Positions 1 to 11,501 of a stretch of DNA of 53,004 nucleotides are shown here, one piece after another. The notes under the pieces are model-generated. The model saw only the letters and a program-made list of their open reading frames with translations, had not been told where the DNA came from and ran no database searches. Positions within the stretch are counted from its first letter, which is position 1; each line of letters starts with the position of its first letter. The stretch lies in assembly GCA_015680685.1 (NCBI GenBank), contig MNCI01003713.1:73617-126620 (forward strand), in the 5' to 3' direction. The stretch is from Gnetum montanum (Eukaryota > Streptophyta > Gnetopsida > Gnetales > Gnetaceae). Both the position numbers and the translations under genes were made by a program.

Positions 1-93
1 ACTAATAAATAAAAATACTGTAAATTTTTATATATAAAAATCATTATATTGTATTGCATTTTAAATTGTTGTTCTATCAACAAAAAAGCGTAC

Positions 94-161
94 ACATAAT
101 TTTATTAAAATATAAAAATTGCAAGAAATATACACAATTTTATTAAAATATAAAAATTGCT
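94..161. repeat. Two near-identical AT-rich units in tandem
   Basis: The segment ATTTTATTAAAATATAAAAA occurs twice in a row about 38 bp apart, each copy followed by TTGC. It is a simple local duplication with no coding content. Confidence 0.7.
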
Positions 162-964
162 AAAGTTACTAAGATTCTATATATTTAAAGCTCATTTCTT
201 TTTCCGCAACCTGATTGTTTGCCGTTTCCGTTGCGTTGCCGTTGCGGTCATGTTGCGGCCGTTTCCCGTTTCCGGTAACTATGGAATTTGATTGTAAAGA
301 AATAAAAAGGACGACTGCTAAAGAAGCCTTTAATACAAACGATTTGGATTGAAAATCTGATCGTGGCAAAAACAGATGGGTCCACAGGTGGTAGATCACC
401 AACAAAATCGAAACTGAGAACGATGTTCAAATTTTTTCCTTTCTTAGCCGTCGGTGAACTATAGATAAAATGGCTTATTTAATTTATTAAAGATTGATGG
501 TAAAACGAGGCGGCTGCTAGTCCATCTAGAAATTGCTGGAGTTCCTGTCACCATAATGTACGCTTGGAGACGACATTGATATATTTTTCATAACTTGGAG
601 GCCAACCAGCTTAATTGGACCTCCTAATAGCCGTGGATAATTCGCAAATTGTCTGTATCTACGTCAACAGGAAACCGTGTTTGCTAGACATTTTCAGTTA
701 ATGATATTGCCCGTGTGTCGGTGTATGCATTTAACTCTTTTGCGAGGCTTCGAAGTGCCGAACAGATTTCTTCTGCTTGCATAATTATTAGGCACATTTA
801 CTGCTCGTATGGTCTTTCTGTTCATCCGATTAGGTTTAATTTAATTTATATTTAAGATTTTTTAAATTATTTATTTTATGATTTTTATGTTTCATTTTAA
901 TTTTATTTATAATTTTATAAGATATGTAATTTATTAGTTAAGGCATCATCCTAGTACACAAGGT

Positions 965-1110
965 AAAGGTTTCAATGTTTTGGCGTGAAACATTTTTTTT
1001 AACAATATTTACCCCAAGGCATAACTCAATATTGTCTACGAGAATCAAATCCATACCAAATCAAAAGTCTTATCACTAGGCTAACACTTTATTGCTTCAA
1101 GCCAAAGATT
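965..1110 (-). repeat. SINE-like repeat with tRNA-type head (minus strand)
   Basis: Read on the minus strand, the segment has GTTAGCCTAGTGATAAGAC, a tRNA A-box-like word (1071-1085), followed about 20-30 nt later by GATTTGATTCTC, a B-box-like word (about 1040-1052). The same head recurs in the three copies at 41.5-42.1 kb. The family is tRNA-derived by inference; the boundaries are approximate. Confidence 0.45.
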
Positions 1111-1529
1111 TAATCCTAGTAGCAAGATATATAAGTAATGTGCAAAAGATTGTTTAAACAATTTCAATTCCATTAACATTGCATTGGCAAGTTGTTACAC
1201 ACAAAACAAGTTTAGGAAATTAGCATTGCTCTCATAAACATGTTTAAAAATATAAATATTCTAAAATTTTTTGCTTCTTATAGACACTTTTAGTAAATGC
1301 ATTTCCTTTGTTTTGAGAATTATAATGAAAGATTTATTTTTTGAAAGGATTACCATACTCCAAATGAACCTTAACTCATAAAAATGTATCAAAACCTTGT
1401 ATAAGTTTTGTTTTGTTTATGCTAAAGACATTTTGAGGTCTCTTGAGGATGGAATAAGTCATTTTTATTTGAGTCCACTAAAACCAATGAGTTGGTGCAA
1501 AATCACATACAAATAGGCAAAAATAACAA

Positions 1530-1607
1530 AGGTAAAATTTCTCATAAAATCTTCCTTATGTAGTTGATAGGTAACATTTACTATAAAATCTTCTTCATGT
1601 AGTTGAT
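1530..1607. repeat. 39-bp tandem repeat, two copies
   Basis: Units at 1530-1568 and 1569-1607 begin AGGTAA and end ATGTAGTTGAT, with a few substitutions. The first bases of a third unit follow. No gene overlaps it. Confidence 0.8.
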
Positions 1608-1807
1608 AGGTAAAATTAACGTTGCCTTATGAAATTTAGTAATTGCGTACTTGAACTATAGCTAAAATTCACAATTTATTAGTTGACAAACCAACACAAT
1701 CACTAATCTAGTTTGCGTTTTATTGTACATCATCTAAGTTGGAAGTTAAATATATACCATTGCACCTATTTGAAGGGTCATCATATATGAGTGCACAAAG
1801 AACTTTA

Positions 1808-1887
1808 TGATGAACAATGTTTTATCTGGCTTCGATATTGGATATATGATATCAGAGCCTCAATATCAGATATTCGATATTGGGCCC
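1808..1887 (+). repeat. Element B 5' LTR, first piece
   Basis: It starts TGATGAACAATGTTTTATC and contains repeated GATAT/CGATAT words. It matches the first part of the 3' LTR at 19845 onward (TTTTATTTGGCTTTAATATTGG) and stops at GGGCCC where solo LTR C enters. Confidence 0.8.
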
Positions 1888-2833
1888 TAATGAGAGCGGT
1901 TACTCTAGCAGTTTATTCAAATTATTAGAGTAGTTAATCTAGTGGTTTATTTTAATTATTAGAGCAGATACTCTAGCGGTTTATTCTAATTATTAGAGTA
2001 GTTACTGTATTGGTTTATTCTAATTATTAGAGTGGTTACTCTAATTATTAGAGTAGTTTCTCCCAAGCCTATAAGTATAGTGCCCAGGCGCACAATTGAA
2101 AAGGAAGTCTTTTAACAGTTAAGTAGTGAAACTGTTGTAGTCTATTTAAAAGTTAAAGTATTTTTCAAGTGCCCACAGCTGGAGGTCTAAGTGTGGACAG
2201 ATCTTTATTTGAGCATTGTGTACCTAAGCACACCTTGTGTACGACAATAAAGACGAGCTCTTCGATTCATCCTTGCAGCACTTGAGATTTGTTTTCTTAC
2301 GCATTCCTTTTATTTTATTTTCTTATGCATTTATTTTATTTTATGCACTTTACATTTTTGTTATTAGCACAGCAATTCATTTTGATCAATTAAGCAAATC
2401 ATTAAATTACACAAACACGACCACTTCAAACATGCGTGTAACACTTGGTAACCTAGTAACGATTAGTGTTTGGTAATCCCAGCAGTGTTGCACGAGTTGA
2501 GGATGTGTATGGCAAGTGGGAACGGATGCTGGTGTTAGGATTAGTTAGATCTTAGTTAATGAGTAGTTAAGTTAAATTAGTCACTTAGTTATCTCTCTCT
2601 CCTCCCTTATTAGCTGCAGGACAGAAAAACATAAAAGCTATAAAAATCATATGCCTCAAGCTTACTTAACCATACAATTGTGACATACAAGTAAGTTTGG
2701 GAAGACAACGATCAACCAATCTGTCCTTATTCCACAAAGGTGCATAGATACTTAGTCCTTGGAATTCGATCGGATCGTGCATGAAATGCTCATATTTGTA
2801 TGGTTGAGCGTAGGGGTACCTCGTTGCTCATCA
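1888..2833 (+). mobile_element. Solo LTR C inserted in the 5' LTR of element B
   Basis: The segment starts TAATGAGAGCGG, a one-base variant of the family's TGATGA start, and ends GCTCATCA. The flanks are GGCCC on the left and GGCCT on the right, a 5-bp target duplication with one change. Rejoining the flanks restores the GGGCCCCAAGATG order seen in the 3' LTR of B. Inside are a 34-bp U3 tandem repeat, a TATA-like CTATAAGTATAG at about 2070, and the U5 words shared by the whole group, TTTGAGCATTGTGTACCTAA and TTGGTAATCCCAGCAGTG. No internal gag-pol accompanies it, so it is a solo LTR left by recombination. A related minus-strand fragment lies at 44660-44962. Confidence 0.75.
1892..2046 (+). 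repeat. 34-bp tandem repeat in the U3 of LTR C
   Basis: Four units of 34 bp, each beginning GAGYRGWTACT or similar and ending AATTATTA, are followed by one shortened 21-bp unit. The array ends about 20 bp upstream of the TATA-like site, where LTR enhancers usually sit. A repeat of the same words with a different unit length is seen in the minus-strand relative at 44800-44962. Confidence 0.8.
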
Positions 2834-2862
2834 GGCCTCAAGATGCGATGTTAAATATTCGA
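2834..2862 (+). repeat. Element B 5' LTR, second piece
   Basis: GGCCTCAAGATGCGATG and the following 12 bases match 19908-19936 in the 3' LTR of B. The piece is trapped between solo LTR C and element A. Its last five bases, TTCGA, are the left target duplication of A. Confidence 0.75.
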
Positions 2863-3693
2863 TGATGAGTTGCGATATCAGGGCTGCGATATTGGGTCTA
2901 CGATATCGGATCCTACCAAGCAATATCAGACATCCGATATCAGGACTTGTCTTGTTGCCTATAAATAAGAGGCGGGCACACTTGGTTTGGCAGTTAGTTG
3001 TTAGTCCCTTACCTAAACTCTTGCAGTTTCTCCCTCTCAGAGTTAGAATTATTTCTGAGTGCCTGCAGTAGGAGTCATAAAGCGAACGAATATTTATTTG
3101 AGCATTGTGTACCTAAGCACACCTTGTGTTTGGAAATAAAGATGAACTTTGTGATAAACCTTGCAGCATTCAGAATAGCTTATCTCTCACCCTTAATGCT
3201 ATTTACAGTTCTTTAATGCTTTTATTAGTTAATTAATGTTGCTTTTATTGATTTGTTGAGTTTCACAAGTAAGCACACTTAGTACGACCACTTCAAGTAT
3301 GCGTGGAACACTTGGTAACCTAGTAACGATTAGCGTTTGGTAATCCCAGGAGTGTTACATTGGTTGAAGATGTGTACAGAAAGTGGGAGTGGATGCTAGT
3401 GTTAAGACTAGTTAGGACCTAGCTAATTAGTTAATTTAAATTAGTTATTCAATTAATTCACTTCTTCCCTCTTTAGCACTACAACATAAAACATAAAAAG
3501 CATACAAATCATATACCTCAAGTTTACTTAACCATACAATCATGCCATACGAGTAAGCTTGGGAAGACAACAATCGCCTAACCCATCCTTGTTCTGTGAA
3601 GGTGCATAAGCACATAGTCCTTGGAGTTCAACTGGATTGCAAGTAACGCTTGTATTCATATGGTTGAGCATAGGGGTACCTCACTGCTCATCA
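2863..3693 (+). repeat. Element A 5' LTR
   Basis: The U3 holds several CGATATC-type palindromes at 2871-2942, followed by a TATA box, CTATAAATAAGAGG, at 2960-2973. U5 carries GAGCATTGTGTACCTAAG and a polyadenylation-type AATAAAG near 3134-3140. It ends GCTCATCA. Confidence 0.9.
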
Positions 3694-3713
3694 TTGGCAC
3701 CATTGCTAGGGAC
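3694..3713 (+). promoter_or_regulatory. Primer binding site, Asp-tRNA type (element A)
   Basis: TTGGCACCATTGCTAGGGAC directly follows the LTR. It matches the complement of the plant tRNA-Asp 3' end (TGGCGCCGTTGCCGGGGA) except for transitions, most of them at former CG sites. This primer is typical of Athila/Tat elements. Confidence 0.8.
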
Positions 3714-3757
3714 TTTGTTGTTTGTGCACTAATTAGAACTTAGGAATCTTCCCATCG

Positions 3758-5080
3758 TTGGAACAAACCCTTAGGGCTGGTTATCTTAAAATTATTAGAA
3801 AAGAGAAGAGAAAAGTGTTGCATATTGAAAAATCAATCATGTCTCTTTCTTCTTACGAGAGTGTTTCACCGCCTAGGTTTAACACAACGAATAATCAGAG
3901 GCATAGTACACATGATGACCCACCGGTGCCCCAACAGTTTTGTGTGGTATATGTTCATCCCAAGGAGTATACATCAAACTTTACCTTTATCCTCCACTAG
4001 GATGAACAATTGTGTCAGTGTGATTTAGAAGGAAACATAGTGTTACCTCTTGATCATTCAGTTCCAAGCATGCTTCTTCGTGCTCTCACACGAATTGGTA
4101 TGCAACACTTACAGGCAGAGTACGTTGTGCATGAACACGACTTGTGAGAGTATCGACCCACGAAGGCACAATGTCAAAGGGACTTACAATAGGAGAGACA
4201 TCATAAATCTATGAAGGGGAAGTGGTCTTAGGACGTTCCATATGTCTTAAGTGAAAATGAGGGTGGTGAACCTACCTCAAGAGGTCTTCCACAAAATGAT
4301 GTTCCTCCCATTGACTTTGGTCAAGAGATTGTGTATTAGAATCTTCACTCAACTATCCATAACCCAGATTCTAGTATCGATGGACACAAAGGGTTCAAAA
4401 AAGGAACAGGAACACATGAAAAAGATGGACATTCTAATCGTAATCACGATCGAGACCATGACCATCAAAGAGAAGGTAGCAAGCACCATCATGGTGATGA
4501 TCTACCTTCCTCTTCACCTTCACCATCTCCTTCCCCCTCTCCTTTAGAATTGGAACATAGTTGCAGAGGGAAAGACCCTAAGGATAATGGTAGGAAAAAC
4601 AAGAATAATAGACAAAATAGTTGAGAAAGGGGACGAGGGCATTCTAGAGAAACACATCACGAAAGGAGGGAGAGTAGGGAATAACATAGGCATCATAGAT
4701 GCCATAGACAACATGATCAGGATGAACCCCTACTCACTACCCGAAGTATGCTAGATATAACTGAGGTTGTTAGAATCCCAACAAGGAACCAAAAAGATAG
4801 CAGGATCAAAAGATTGGACATGAACAATATCCCATGATTTGAAGGGGGATACAACGTTGATCCTCAAAATCATTTGCAAGCATATCATGATGCCTGTGCC
4901 TTGCAAAACATAGAAAACGAGTGGCATAAACTCCTTAGTCTCACTACCAAATCCATGAGTACTATAGAACTCCTTGTCCTAGAGAAGAGGTTTCAAAAAT
5001 GTACTATCCTTCTCATCTGACTGCACCTCTTCCACCCGTAGCTCCATTACCACTTGCTCCACCGCTTAGCTACAACAATG
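3758..5080 (+). pseudogene. Degenerate gag of element A
   Basis: The leader frame from the ATG at 3840 runs through VVYVHPKEYTSNFTFILH and hits a TAG; the reading continues behind it (DEQLCQCDLEGN). Farther on, about 4800-4960, is the retrotransposon gag core, recognisable as IKRLDMNNIP followed by a GGYNVDPQNHLQAYHDAC stretch. The rest of the core is missing or scrambled compared with B, and a proline-rich piece follows at 5030-5090. Gag normally forms the particle coat and binds the RNA. Multiple stops and frame changes make it non-functional. The identification rests on position behind the primer site, homology to B and the gag-core pattern. Confidence 0.65.
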
Positions 5081-5355
5081 TAACACTATAAGGGCTATCA
5101 ACCCTCAACCTATTATTGGTTCAAACAATCGCATAAAGAAGAGACCTTTCTTTAGAACCAACAGTCCAACTAAGGCCTTCTAACCATAAGTGGAAAATTC
5201 TCCAAATGCCTCACCACCATTTGAATCTTTGGAGCTTCCTTTGAACCAATGATCATACTTAACACACATGGTCATGTTGACTCATGTAATTACTGATTAG
5301 ATTAAAGTTGGTTGCCTTCTTAGGAAATTCTTTGATCTTATAAGTCCTCTTATAT

Positions 5356-5700
5356 TTGCAAATCGCTAGGAATGAACCTTGCAAGGCTCTTTCGGATTCA
5401 GGTTCTGATGTTAACTTAATCTCTCAAGAAATGTACAAAGCCTGGAACCTGCCTCCACTAAAAAAGAGTAACATATGTTTAGAGTTGGTTGACCAGTCCA
5501 TCACTATCCCATTAGGACTATTGGAGGACATTGTCACCACTATTTGTGGATAGTCGTATCCAACTGATTTCCTAGTGATTCAAGTTAACAACTATAAGGG
5601 GGACTTTCCAATCATAATGGGAAGAGCATGGCTAAGCACAATTGATGCGCGCTTAGGAATACATGAGCTTTCCCTAGAAATATCAAAGGAAAATACATTT
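5356..5700 (+). pseudogene. Retropepsin (protease) domain of element A
   Basis: The frame reads CKALSDSGSDVNLISQEMY, where DSG is the catalytic Asp loop of retroviral-type aspartic proteases. After a stop at 5551 it continues in the same frame with a VNNYKGDFPIIMGRAWLSTI stretch, the usual ILGRPWL-type region near the C-terminus of this fold. The protease would cut the gag-pol polyprotein. The order gag-protease-RT is normal for Gypsy. One internal stop and a decayed end make it inactive. Confidence 0.75.
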
Positions 5701-6087
5701 GGAAAGATAAAAAAGAAGAAATTTCTATGCATCACATATAGTGACAAAAGGTGTAATTGTGTGCAAAACTTTTGGTTTGTACAACATTTAACATTGCTTG
5801 CATGCAACCAGTGTGCACTAATAACTAACATACAAAGATGCATGTATGCAGCAGGCACAAGAAAGGAAGGCACCTAGTGGTTGACAGTTGAACAAGAGAA
5901 AAATTCAACTATATGCATGGAACCAACTGAGAGCTTGACTTGCACCTACATTAATAGCATAGATACAGTAGAGCAAGTCCATTGCCAACTTCCAAGTCCT
6001 AACATCGAAAATATCAATTAGGGGAAGTTGGAAATCCCTAACGAGTTCAAGTAAAAGCCCCTTAACTTAAAACCATTATCGACTGGT

Positions 6088-7090
6088 ATGGAGTATACAT
6101 TTCTCAAAAATGGAAAATCGGTAATCATTAATGCTAAGCTTGCTCCTCAACAAAAAGAAAGACTGCTAAAAATGGTAAACAAATGGTCGAAAGCCTTTTC
6201 TTGGTCATATCTCGAATTAACCGAAATAGATACTAGGATATGCCAACATAGAATTTACATTAACCCCTCCATGAAACCAGATGACAATAGTAAAGGTGAC
6301 TGAACCTAAAGCTTAAGCAAGTGGTTAAAGAAGAAATTGAACAACTTCTAAAAGCTGGGTTCATCTATCCCATTGTTGATAGTGAATGAGTTATTCTGTT
6401 AGTCATTGTGTCCAAAAAGGAAGGTAAATGGAGGGTGTGTATAGTCTTTAGGCTACTAAACATGGCAACATTTAAAAGCCACTTCCCATTGTCATTAGTT
6501 GACCAAGTCTTAGATACCATTGCAGGGCATTGCTATTATAGTTTTCTAGATGGCTATAATGGATATAATGAAATTCAAATAGCACTAGATTACCAAGCCA
6601 ATACTACGTTGACAAGTCCTTGGGGGACATTTGCATATAAGTAGGTGCTGTTTGGCTTGTGCAATGCCATAGCAATGTTTCAATGTTTGGTTCTAAGTAA
6701 CTTTTAGAAGCAAATAGGAAATGGTGTGGAGGTCTTTATGGACAATTTCTCCATCTATGAAGTAGACTTCAAACAAGCATTGGACCGATTACATCAAGTA
6801 CTAAAACGATGTATAGAAATCAACTTAAGGCTCACTTGGCAAAAAAGCCATTTAATGGTCTAAGAAAGCATTGTATTAGGGCACAAGATTTCACAAATAG
6901 GGATAGAAGTAGATCCTACAAAGATTAAGGTCATCTAAAGAATCACTTGACAACCTGAAACTATAAAAGACATCCGATCATTCCTTGGACATACTAGCTA
7001 TTATAGATGCTTCATTGAGAACTTTTCAAGGATTGTGAAACCTTTGGTAGAACTAACAAAGAAGGACGTACTTTTTGAATGGACCAAGGA
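6088..7090 (+). pseudogene. Reverse transcriptase of element A
   Basis: The pre-RT stretch ends with CQHRIYINPSMKP, followed by KEEIEQLLKAGFIYPI, the WRVCIVFRLLNMATF and YYSFLDGYNGYNEIQIA blocks, then VLFGLCNA and VFMDNFSIY. The catalytic pair normally reads DD (as FMDD in B and D); here the second Asp codon is AAT (6744-6746), giving Asn, which would abolish polymerisation. The thumb/connection part follows with SFLGHTSYYRCFIENFSRI. There are several TAG/TAA stops and at least one frame change. The family would copy element RNA into DNA in cytoplasmic particles. Confidence 0.85.
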
Positions 7091-7139
7091 ATCTGAGCTA
7101 GCCTTCTAAACCTTAAAACAGAAGCTTGTAGAAACGCTT

Positions 7140-7570
7140 ATTCTATAAGCTCCCGACTAGTTCAAACCATTCCCCATAATGACTGACGTGTCCAACTTTG
7201 CCTTACTATACTTACATAGTTAGATGATCAAAAATGTCTCTATTACATCCACTGTGCAAGTCGAAGTATCGCTGGTGCATAACTCAATTACATCACAACA
7301 GAAAAAGAGTTAATGGTTGTGGTGTTTGCACTAGAAAAACTTAGGCACTATGTATTAGGCTATAAGATATTTGTACATACGGATCATAGTGCAATTTGGT
7401 TCCTAATGAATAAACCAATGGTAAGCCCTTACATCATACAATGGCTCGTGATCTTACAAGAGTTTGATCTTACGATGATTGATCATAAAGGCACCGAGAA
7501 TGTTGTTGCTGATCATTTATCTCGGTTGCGATGTAACAATAAAGAGGATGAATATCCAATTTATGACCAT
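7140..7570 (+). pseudogene. RNase H domain of element A
   Basis: The frame from 7313 reads MVVVFALEKLRHYVLGYKIF followed by HTDHSAIWFLMNKP, then a stretch ending GTENVVADHLSRL. This is the Gypsy RNase H C-terminal half and the ADHLSRL tail typical of Athila/Tat pol. The front half at 7150-7310 is frame-shifted; the catalytic front motif is damaged. It would degrade the RNA strand during reverse transcription. Confidence 0.8.
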
Positions 7571-7689
7571 TTCCCTAATGAACTCCTCTTTGCAGGTGTG
7601 ATAAACAATCACTTACCCACTGATACAAAGTGGTATAGTAGCATTCTCATTTATCTACTTACAAAAGAAACATCACAAGGGTTAGATGT

Positions 7690-7912
7690 TAAAAAGAAGA
7701 AATAATTTCTTCATCGAGCCAAATATTTCATGGAAATCAATGTACACCTTTATAAGGTATGTTCTGATGGCTTGGTTCGATGGTGTGTTCCTGATGTAGA
7801 TCAATTGTGAGTTTTTCAAGACACTCATGAGGGCCCTTGTGGGGGTCATTATGTGAGGAGACGAATAGCCATAAAAATATTGCTTGTAGGATATTATTGG
7901 CCTACATTGTTC
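7690..7912 (+). pseudogene. Integrase N-terminal (zinc-binding) part of element A; catalytic core deleted
   Basis: After RNase H the sequence reads AKYFMEINVHLYKVCSDGLV, then HEGPCGGHY, part of the integrase HHCC zinc-finger region. It breaks off at about 7912 (YYWPTLF) and resumes in sequence matching B beyond the integrase C-terminus (about 17811 onward). Roughly 0.9 kb including all three catalytic acidic residues is therefore missing relative to B. The deletion could postdate insertion, or A could have moved using another copy's integrase. Confidence 0.75.
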
Positions 7913-9873
7913 TAATACAACTAGTACATTGTTCCATGAGCCTAAAACAGCCAGTACTAATACCACCTTTGTTGGTGGACAACCTTGCTCATTATTTAAA
8001 ATCTTGAGATGGCCACCAATGTTAATCATTCTAAGCTCGTAGTTCCTTTGCCTTTTTTGTTTTACACATTGTTCATCATTACTTATTTTTGTTATACACC
8101 ATCGTTAACATTGTTATTTTTTCTTTGTTTGATTTATTCTTATTCGTCACATAATAAGTGCTCACGATGGTGGGTTGTAGTGTTGATTGCTAATGTTTGG
8201 TTTTTACCTTTAACTTTCAATGTTGATGCTGAGATATGGTTTCTTTTGATAAAATAGGCAATGAATCCACATCACCCAATTATCCATGCAACTCTATGGT
8301 CTCCCTTGTTTTGGAAATGTATTCTCCCTTTTCTAAGAAAACTTATTAATGAATTAGTCCCTTAGTACTCTTTAAACCAAGGAAAGATTCAAATGGATGG
8401 AAAAGGGTGTAACCTCAAGGGGATTTGACACATTTGTGCTGGCTATTCTCTTAGGTACTTGGGTGTTTTTCATAGGTTTTCTACCATCTCACTCTTGACC
8501 AAATATCAAGGAGTTGACTAAATCAAATAAGTCTTTGCATGGTGTGGTTCTCACATTCATTAAAAAAAAACCTGGTGAGAATTCAAAGCATACCTCTTAG
8601 ATATAATAAAGAAACACGGGCTACAAGCATTGGTTATGGCATTGGAAAGACATGTTACCCATGCCTGAAGGTTCCCTCTAACTAAGGCCCTTTCTCACTT
8701 CTTACTTCTTCTCTTGTTGGGATGGTGGTGGCTCTGTGGATGCATTCTTGTTACTTTAGGAGTATAGGTTGGTCAAGTGTGTTGATGCGAGGTCACTAGG
8801 TGTGGATAGTTGAATCTAGATTTGGACAGAATTTTATTAAGTCACCTTAACCACATATTACACATGGGACTTCACACAACCTAAATTTTTGGGATTCCAT
8901 TCCATTCTCTCCTCTCTTTCCATATTGCTTTTTAGATTCCACGTCATTGCCATTTTTATGATGAGTCTATATCTTGGTTTATGCATTGTTAGTCTTTGGT
9001 AAAACTCTTGTGGATAAGTTCTTAACCTTTGTTTCCATATGTCATTCCGAGAGCCCACAGACTCCTTGGTTTGTAGGTTTGTTAGGGCATTCAAGGCATG
9101 AGCCTACTTTGGGAAGGATCCACTGGCATTCTTTTTTGGTGCAATCGTTAAGCTTGTTCCCTTCAACATTTCTTTCAATCAACTATTTCTCATTCACCCC
9201 ATCAATGACATCCATTTTTTCTTTTGTTTTACTGGCTTCACCTTTTTTATTTCTCTTATCCTTCTTGTTCTTTAAAGTTTTCCATCCTATTGCTACTGGA
9301 GGTTCACTATTAATTATGGGGTCCTATCACAAATTTTTCCATTCCATAATTATCTTACCCCTACTCCTTGGATAGTTATCAATCATAAACCTCTAACCTA
9401 GTAGCTACCATACCCACAACCTAGCCAATGTGCTTTATATCGAGGCAAGGTATTAGCTGCATTAGGTTTCATCTACCTTTGCTAATCCATGAGTGTGTTG
9501 TGTGTGCAAATAGTGATTACATGAATAATGGACTAGGATAAGAAGGAGCACTCAGGATGACTGGAGCTGGAGCATTTACGTAAGGAATAATTTTGGACAT
9601 CTGGCTATGGATGAACAATGATGTGTACAGTTTTGACATTGGCAGCAATGCACCTCATTCTCTCTCTCTCTCTCTCTCTCTCTTTTCAAGCTATTAAATA
9701 AGGGTCTGGATGTCATCTATGTACAGTGTTCACCACAATGGGCATGAACACCAATGCTATAATATATTTGTTGATTCATTCCCTGGGCACTTTGAGTCTA
9801 TCATCCCATGTCCTTGTCAGTTGTCATTTAATCTCATTCCTTCCTAATATGTCTTGAGGATGAGTTTTGATTT
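7913..9873 (+). other. Element A non-coding tail between pol and 3' LTR
   Basis: This 2-kb T-rich stretch matches the tail of B (17811-19832) piece by piece, for example CTTTGCATGGTGTGGTTCTC followed by an A-run and AATTCAAAGCATACC. Open frames here, such as 8974-9375, are T-rich low-complexity shadows. It contains a TC microsatellite at 9659-9683 and none of the extra ORF found in D. Confidence 0.65.
9659..9683. repeat. (TC)12 microsatellite
   Basis: An uninterrupted run of about twelve TC dinucleotides in the tail of element A. Confidence 0.95.
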
Positions 9874-9886
9874 AGTCATGGGGGTA
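9874..9886 (+). promoter_or_regulatory. Polypurine tract of element A
   Basis: AGTCATGGGGGTA lies immediately before the TGATGA start of the 3' LTR. It is the plus-strand primer region; the same word precedes the LTR of E at 37076. Confidence 0.75.
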
Positions 9887-10717
9887 TGATGAACCGCGAT
9901 ATCAGGGTCACGATATCAGGTCCGCGATATCAGATCCTACCAAGCGATATCAGAAATCCGATATCGGGACTTATCTTGTTGCCTATAAATAAGAGGTGGG
10001 CACACTTGGTTTGGCAGTTAGTTCTTAGTCCCTTACCCGAACTTTTGTAGTTTCTCCGTCTTAGAGTTAGAATTATTTCTGAGTGCCCATAGTAGGAGTC
10101 ATAAAGTGAACAAATCTTTATTTGAGCATTGTGTACCTGAGCACACCTTGTGTCTGGAAATAAAGATGAAATTTGTGAGAAACCTTGCAACATTCAGAAT
10201 AGCTTATCTCTCACCCTTAATGCTAGTTATAGTTCTTTAATGCTTTCATTAGTTAATTAATGTTGCTTTTATTGATTCGTTAATTTTCACAAGTAAGCAC
10301 ACTTAGTACGGCCACATCGAGCATGCGTGGAACACTTGGTAACCTAGTAACAATTAGTGTTTGGTAATCCTAGGAGTGTTACAGTAGTTCAGGATGTGTA
10401 TGGAAAGTGGGAGCAGATGCTAGTGTTAGGACTAGTTAGGACCTAGCTGATTAGTTAATTTAAATTAGTTATTCAATTAATTCACTTCTTCCCTCTTTAG
10501 CACCATGACATAAAACATAAAAAGCATAAAAATCACATACCTCAAGTTTACTTAACCATACAATCGTGCCATATGAATAAGCTTGGGAAGACAATGATCA
10601 CCTAATCCATCCTTATTCTGTGAAGGTGCATAAGCACTTAGTCCTTGGAGTTTGACCGGATCACATGTAACGCTCATATTTGTATGGTTGAGCATAGGGG
10701 TACCTCATCGCTCATCA
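9887..10717 (+). repeat. Element A 3' LTR
   Basis: It is 831 bp, equal in length to the 5' LTR and collinear with it. U3 carries about five CGATATC palindromes in 80 bp, then CTATAAATAAGAGG at 9981-9994. Confidence 0.9.
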
Positions 10718-11501
10718 TCCAATATTGTGGGGTATGTAACAACCTATAAATATAGTGCTTGGGCACATGATTTCCATATAGTTTTTGTCATAGCATAGCA
10801 AAACTCTTGCAATTGTTTTTCTCCAGAGTTAGAATATTTTCCAAAGTGCCTACAATAGGACTCATTGAGTGTACAAATCTTTATTCAAGCATTATTGTAC
10901 TTGAGCACGGTAGTGTGTGCAGAAATAAAGATGAGCCTTCTAATCAAACCTTGCAACACCTTGGGTAGCTTATATATTTTATTTATACATTTAATTTTTT
11001 ATGCAATTTCCTTTGATGCTCTCAAGTAATTAACCTAAGTAAGCTAGTTCAATTAAATAGAAGTTAATTAAGCACATAAGTATGACCACTTTGAGCATGT
11101 GTATGAATCTTGGTAACCTAGCAACACTTATAACGTTTGGTAACCTAGCAGTGTTATACACGTTCAGGATGTGCATGGAAAGTGGGATTAGATACTTATG
11201 TTAGAATAGTTAGTTATTGATTAGCAATTAGATTAACTTAAATTGATTATAAATTATGTTTCAACTTATTCTTAATTATACACAAATAAAATATAAAATA
11301 ATAAAAATCATGTGCCCAATTATATTTAACCATAAAATTAAGCTCCATAAGTAAAGTTGAGAAGACAACGATTATCACAATTAGATTTCATGTCCTAGAA
11401 CTAGTGTACTTAAGAACTTAAGGTCTACGAAATTCGACTGGGTTATGCATGAATGCTTGTGATTCATATGGTTGGGCATAGGGGTACCTCGTCACTCATC
11501 A
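10718..11501 (+). repeat. Element B 5' LTR, third piece
   Basis: The first five bases (TCCAA) are the right target duplication of A. The rest matches 19937-20716: the TATA region CCTATAAATATAGTGC, the word TTAGAATATTTTCCAAAGTG, and the end GGGGTACCTCGTCACTCATCA. Confidence 0.85.

Larger units (their letters stand above)
1..1807. other. AT-rich intergenic DNA with no supported gene
   Basis: No coding region is convincing here; the short open frames have no recognisable protein and lie in AT-rich DNA. Visible structure is limited to a short GC-rich patch at about 200-280 built of GTTGC/CGTTTCC words, a near-duplicate of about 38 bp at 94-161, a 39-bp tandem pair at 1530-1607 and a SINE-like copy near 965-1110. 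The left edge of element B follows at 1808. Confidence 0.6.
2863..10717 (+). mobile_element. Element A: complete Ty3/Gypsy LTR retrotransposon nested in element B
   Basis: A has two 831-bp LTRs, both TGATGA...TCATCA. Flanks TTCGA and TCCAA are a 5-bp target duplication with two transitions; removing A plus one copy rebuilds the LTR of B. The primer site reads TTGGCACCATTGCTAGGGAC. Order inside is gag, protease, reverse transcriptase, RNase H, N-terminal integrase, then a non-coding tail. The integrase catalytic core is deleted and the reverse transcriptase active site reads FMDN, so A cannot move by its own enzymes now. The LTRs differ at very roughly a tenth of positions by eye over the first 350 bp, mostly transitions, so the insertion is old. 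Confidence 0.9.

Noticed and set aside
169-430. Two minus-strand open frames near the left end
   Set aside because: No known domain, overlapping each other, in AT-rich DNA; likely chance.
8974-9375. 133-residue frame in the tail of A
   Set aside because: T-rich, Phe/Leu/Ser-biased, not kept open in B or D.
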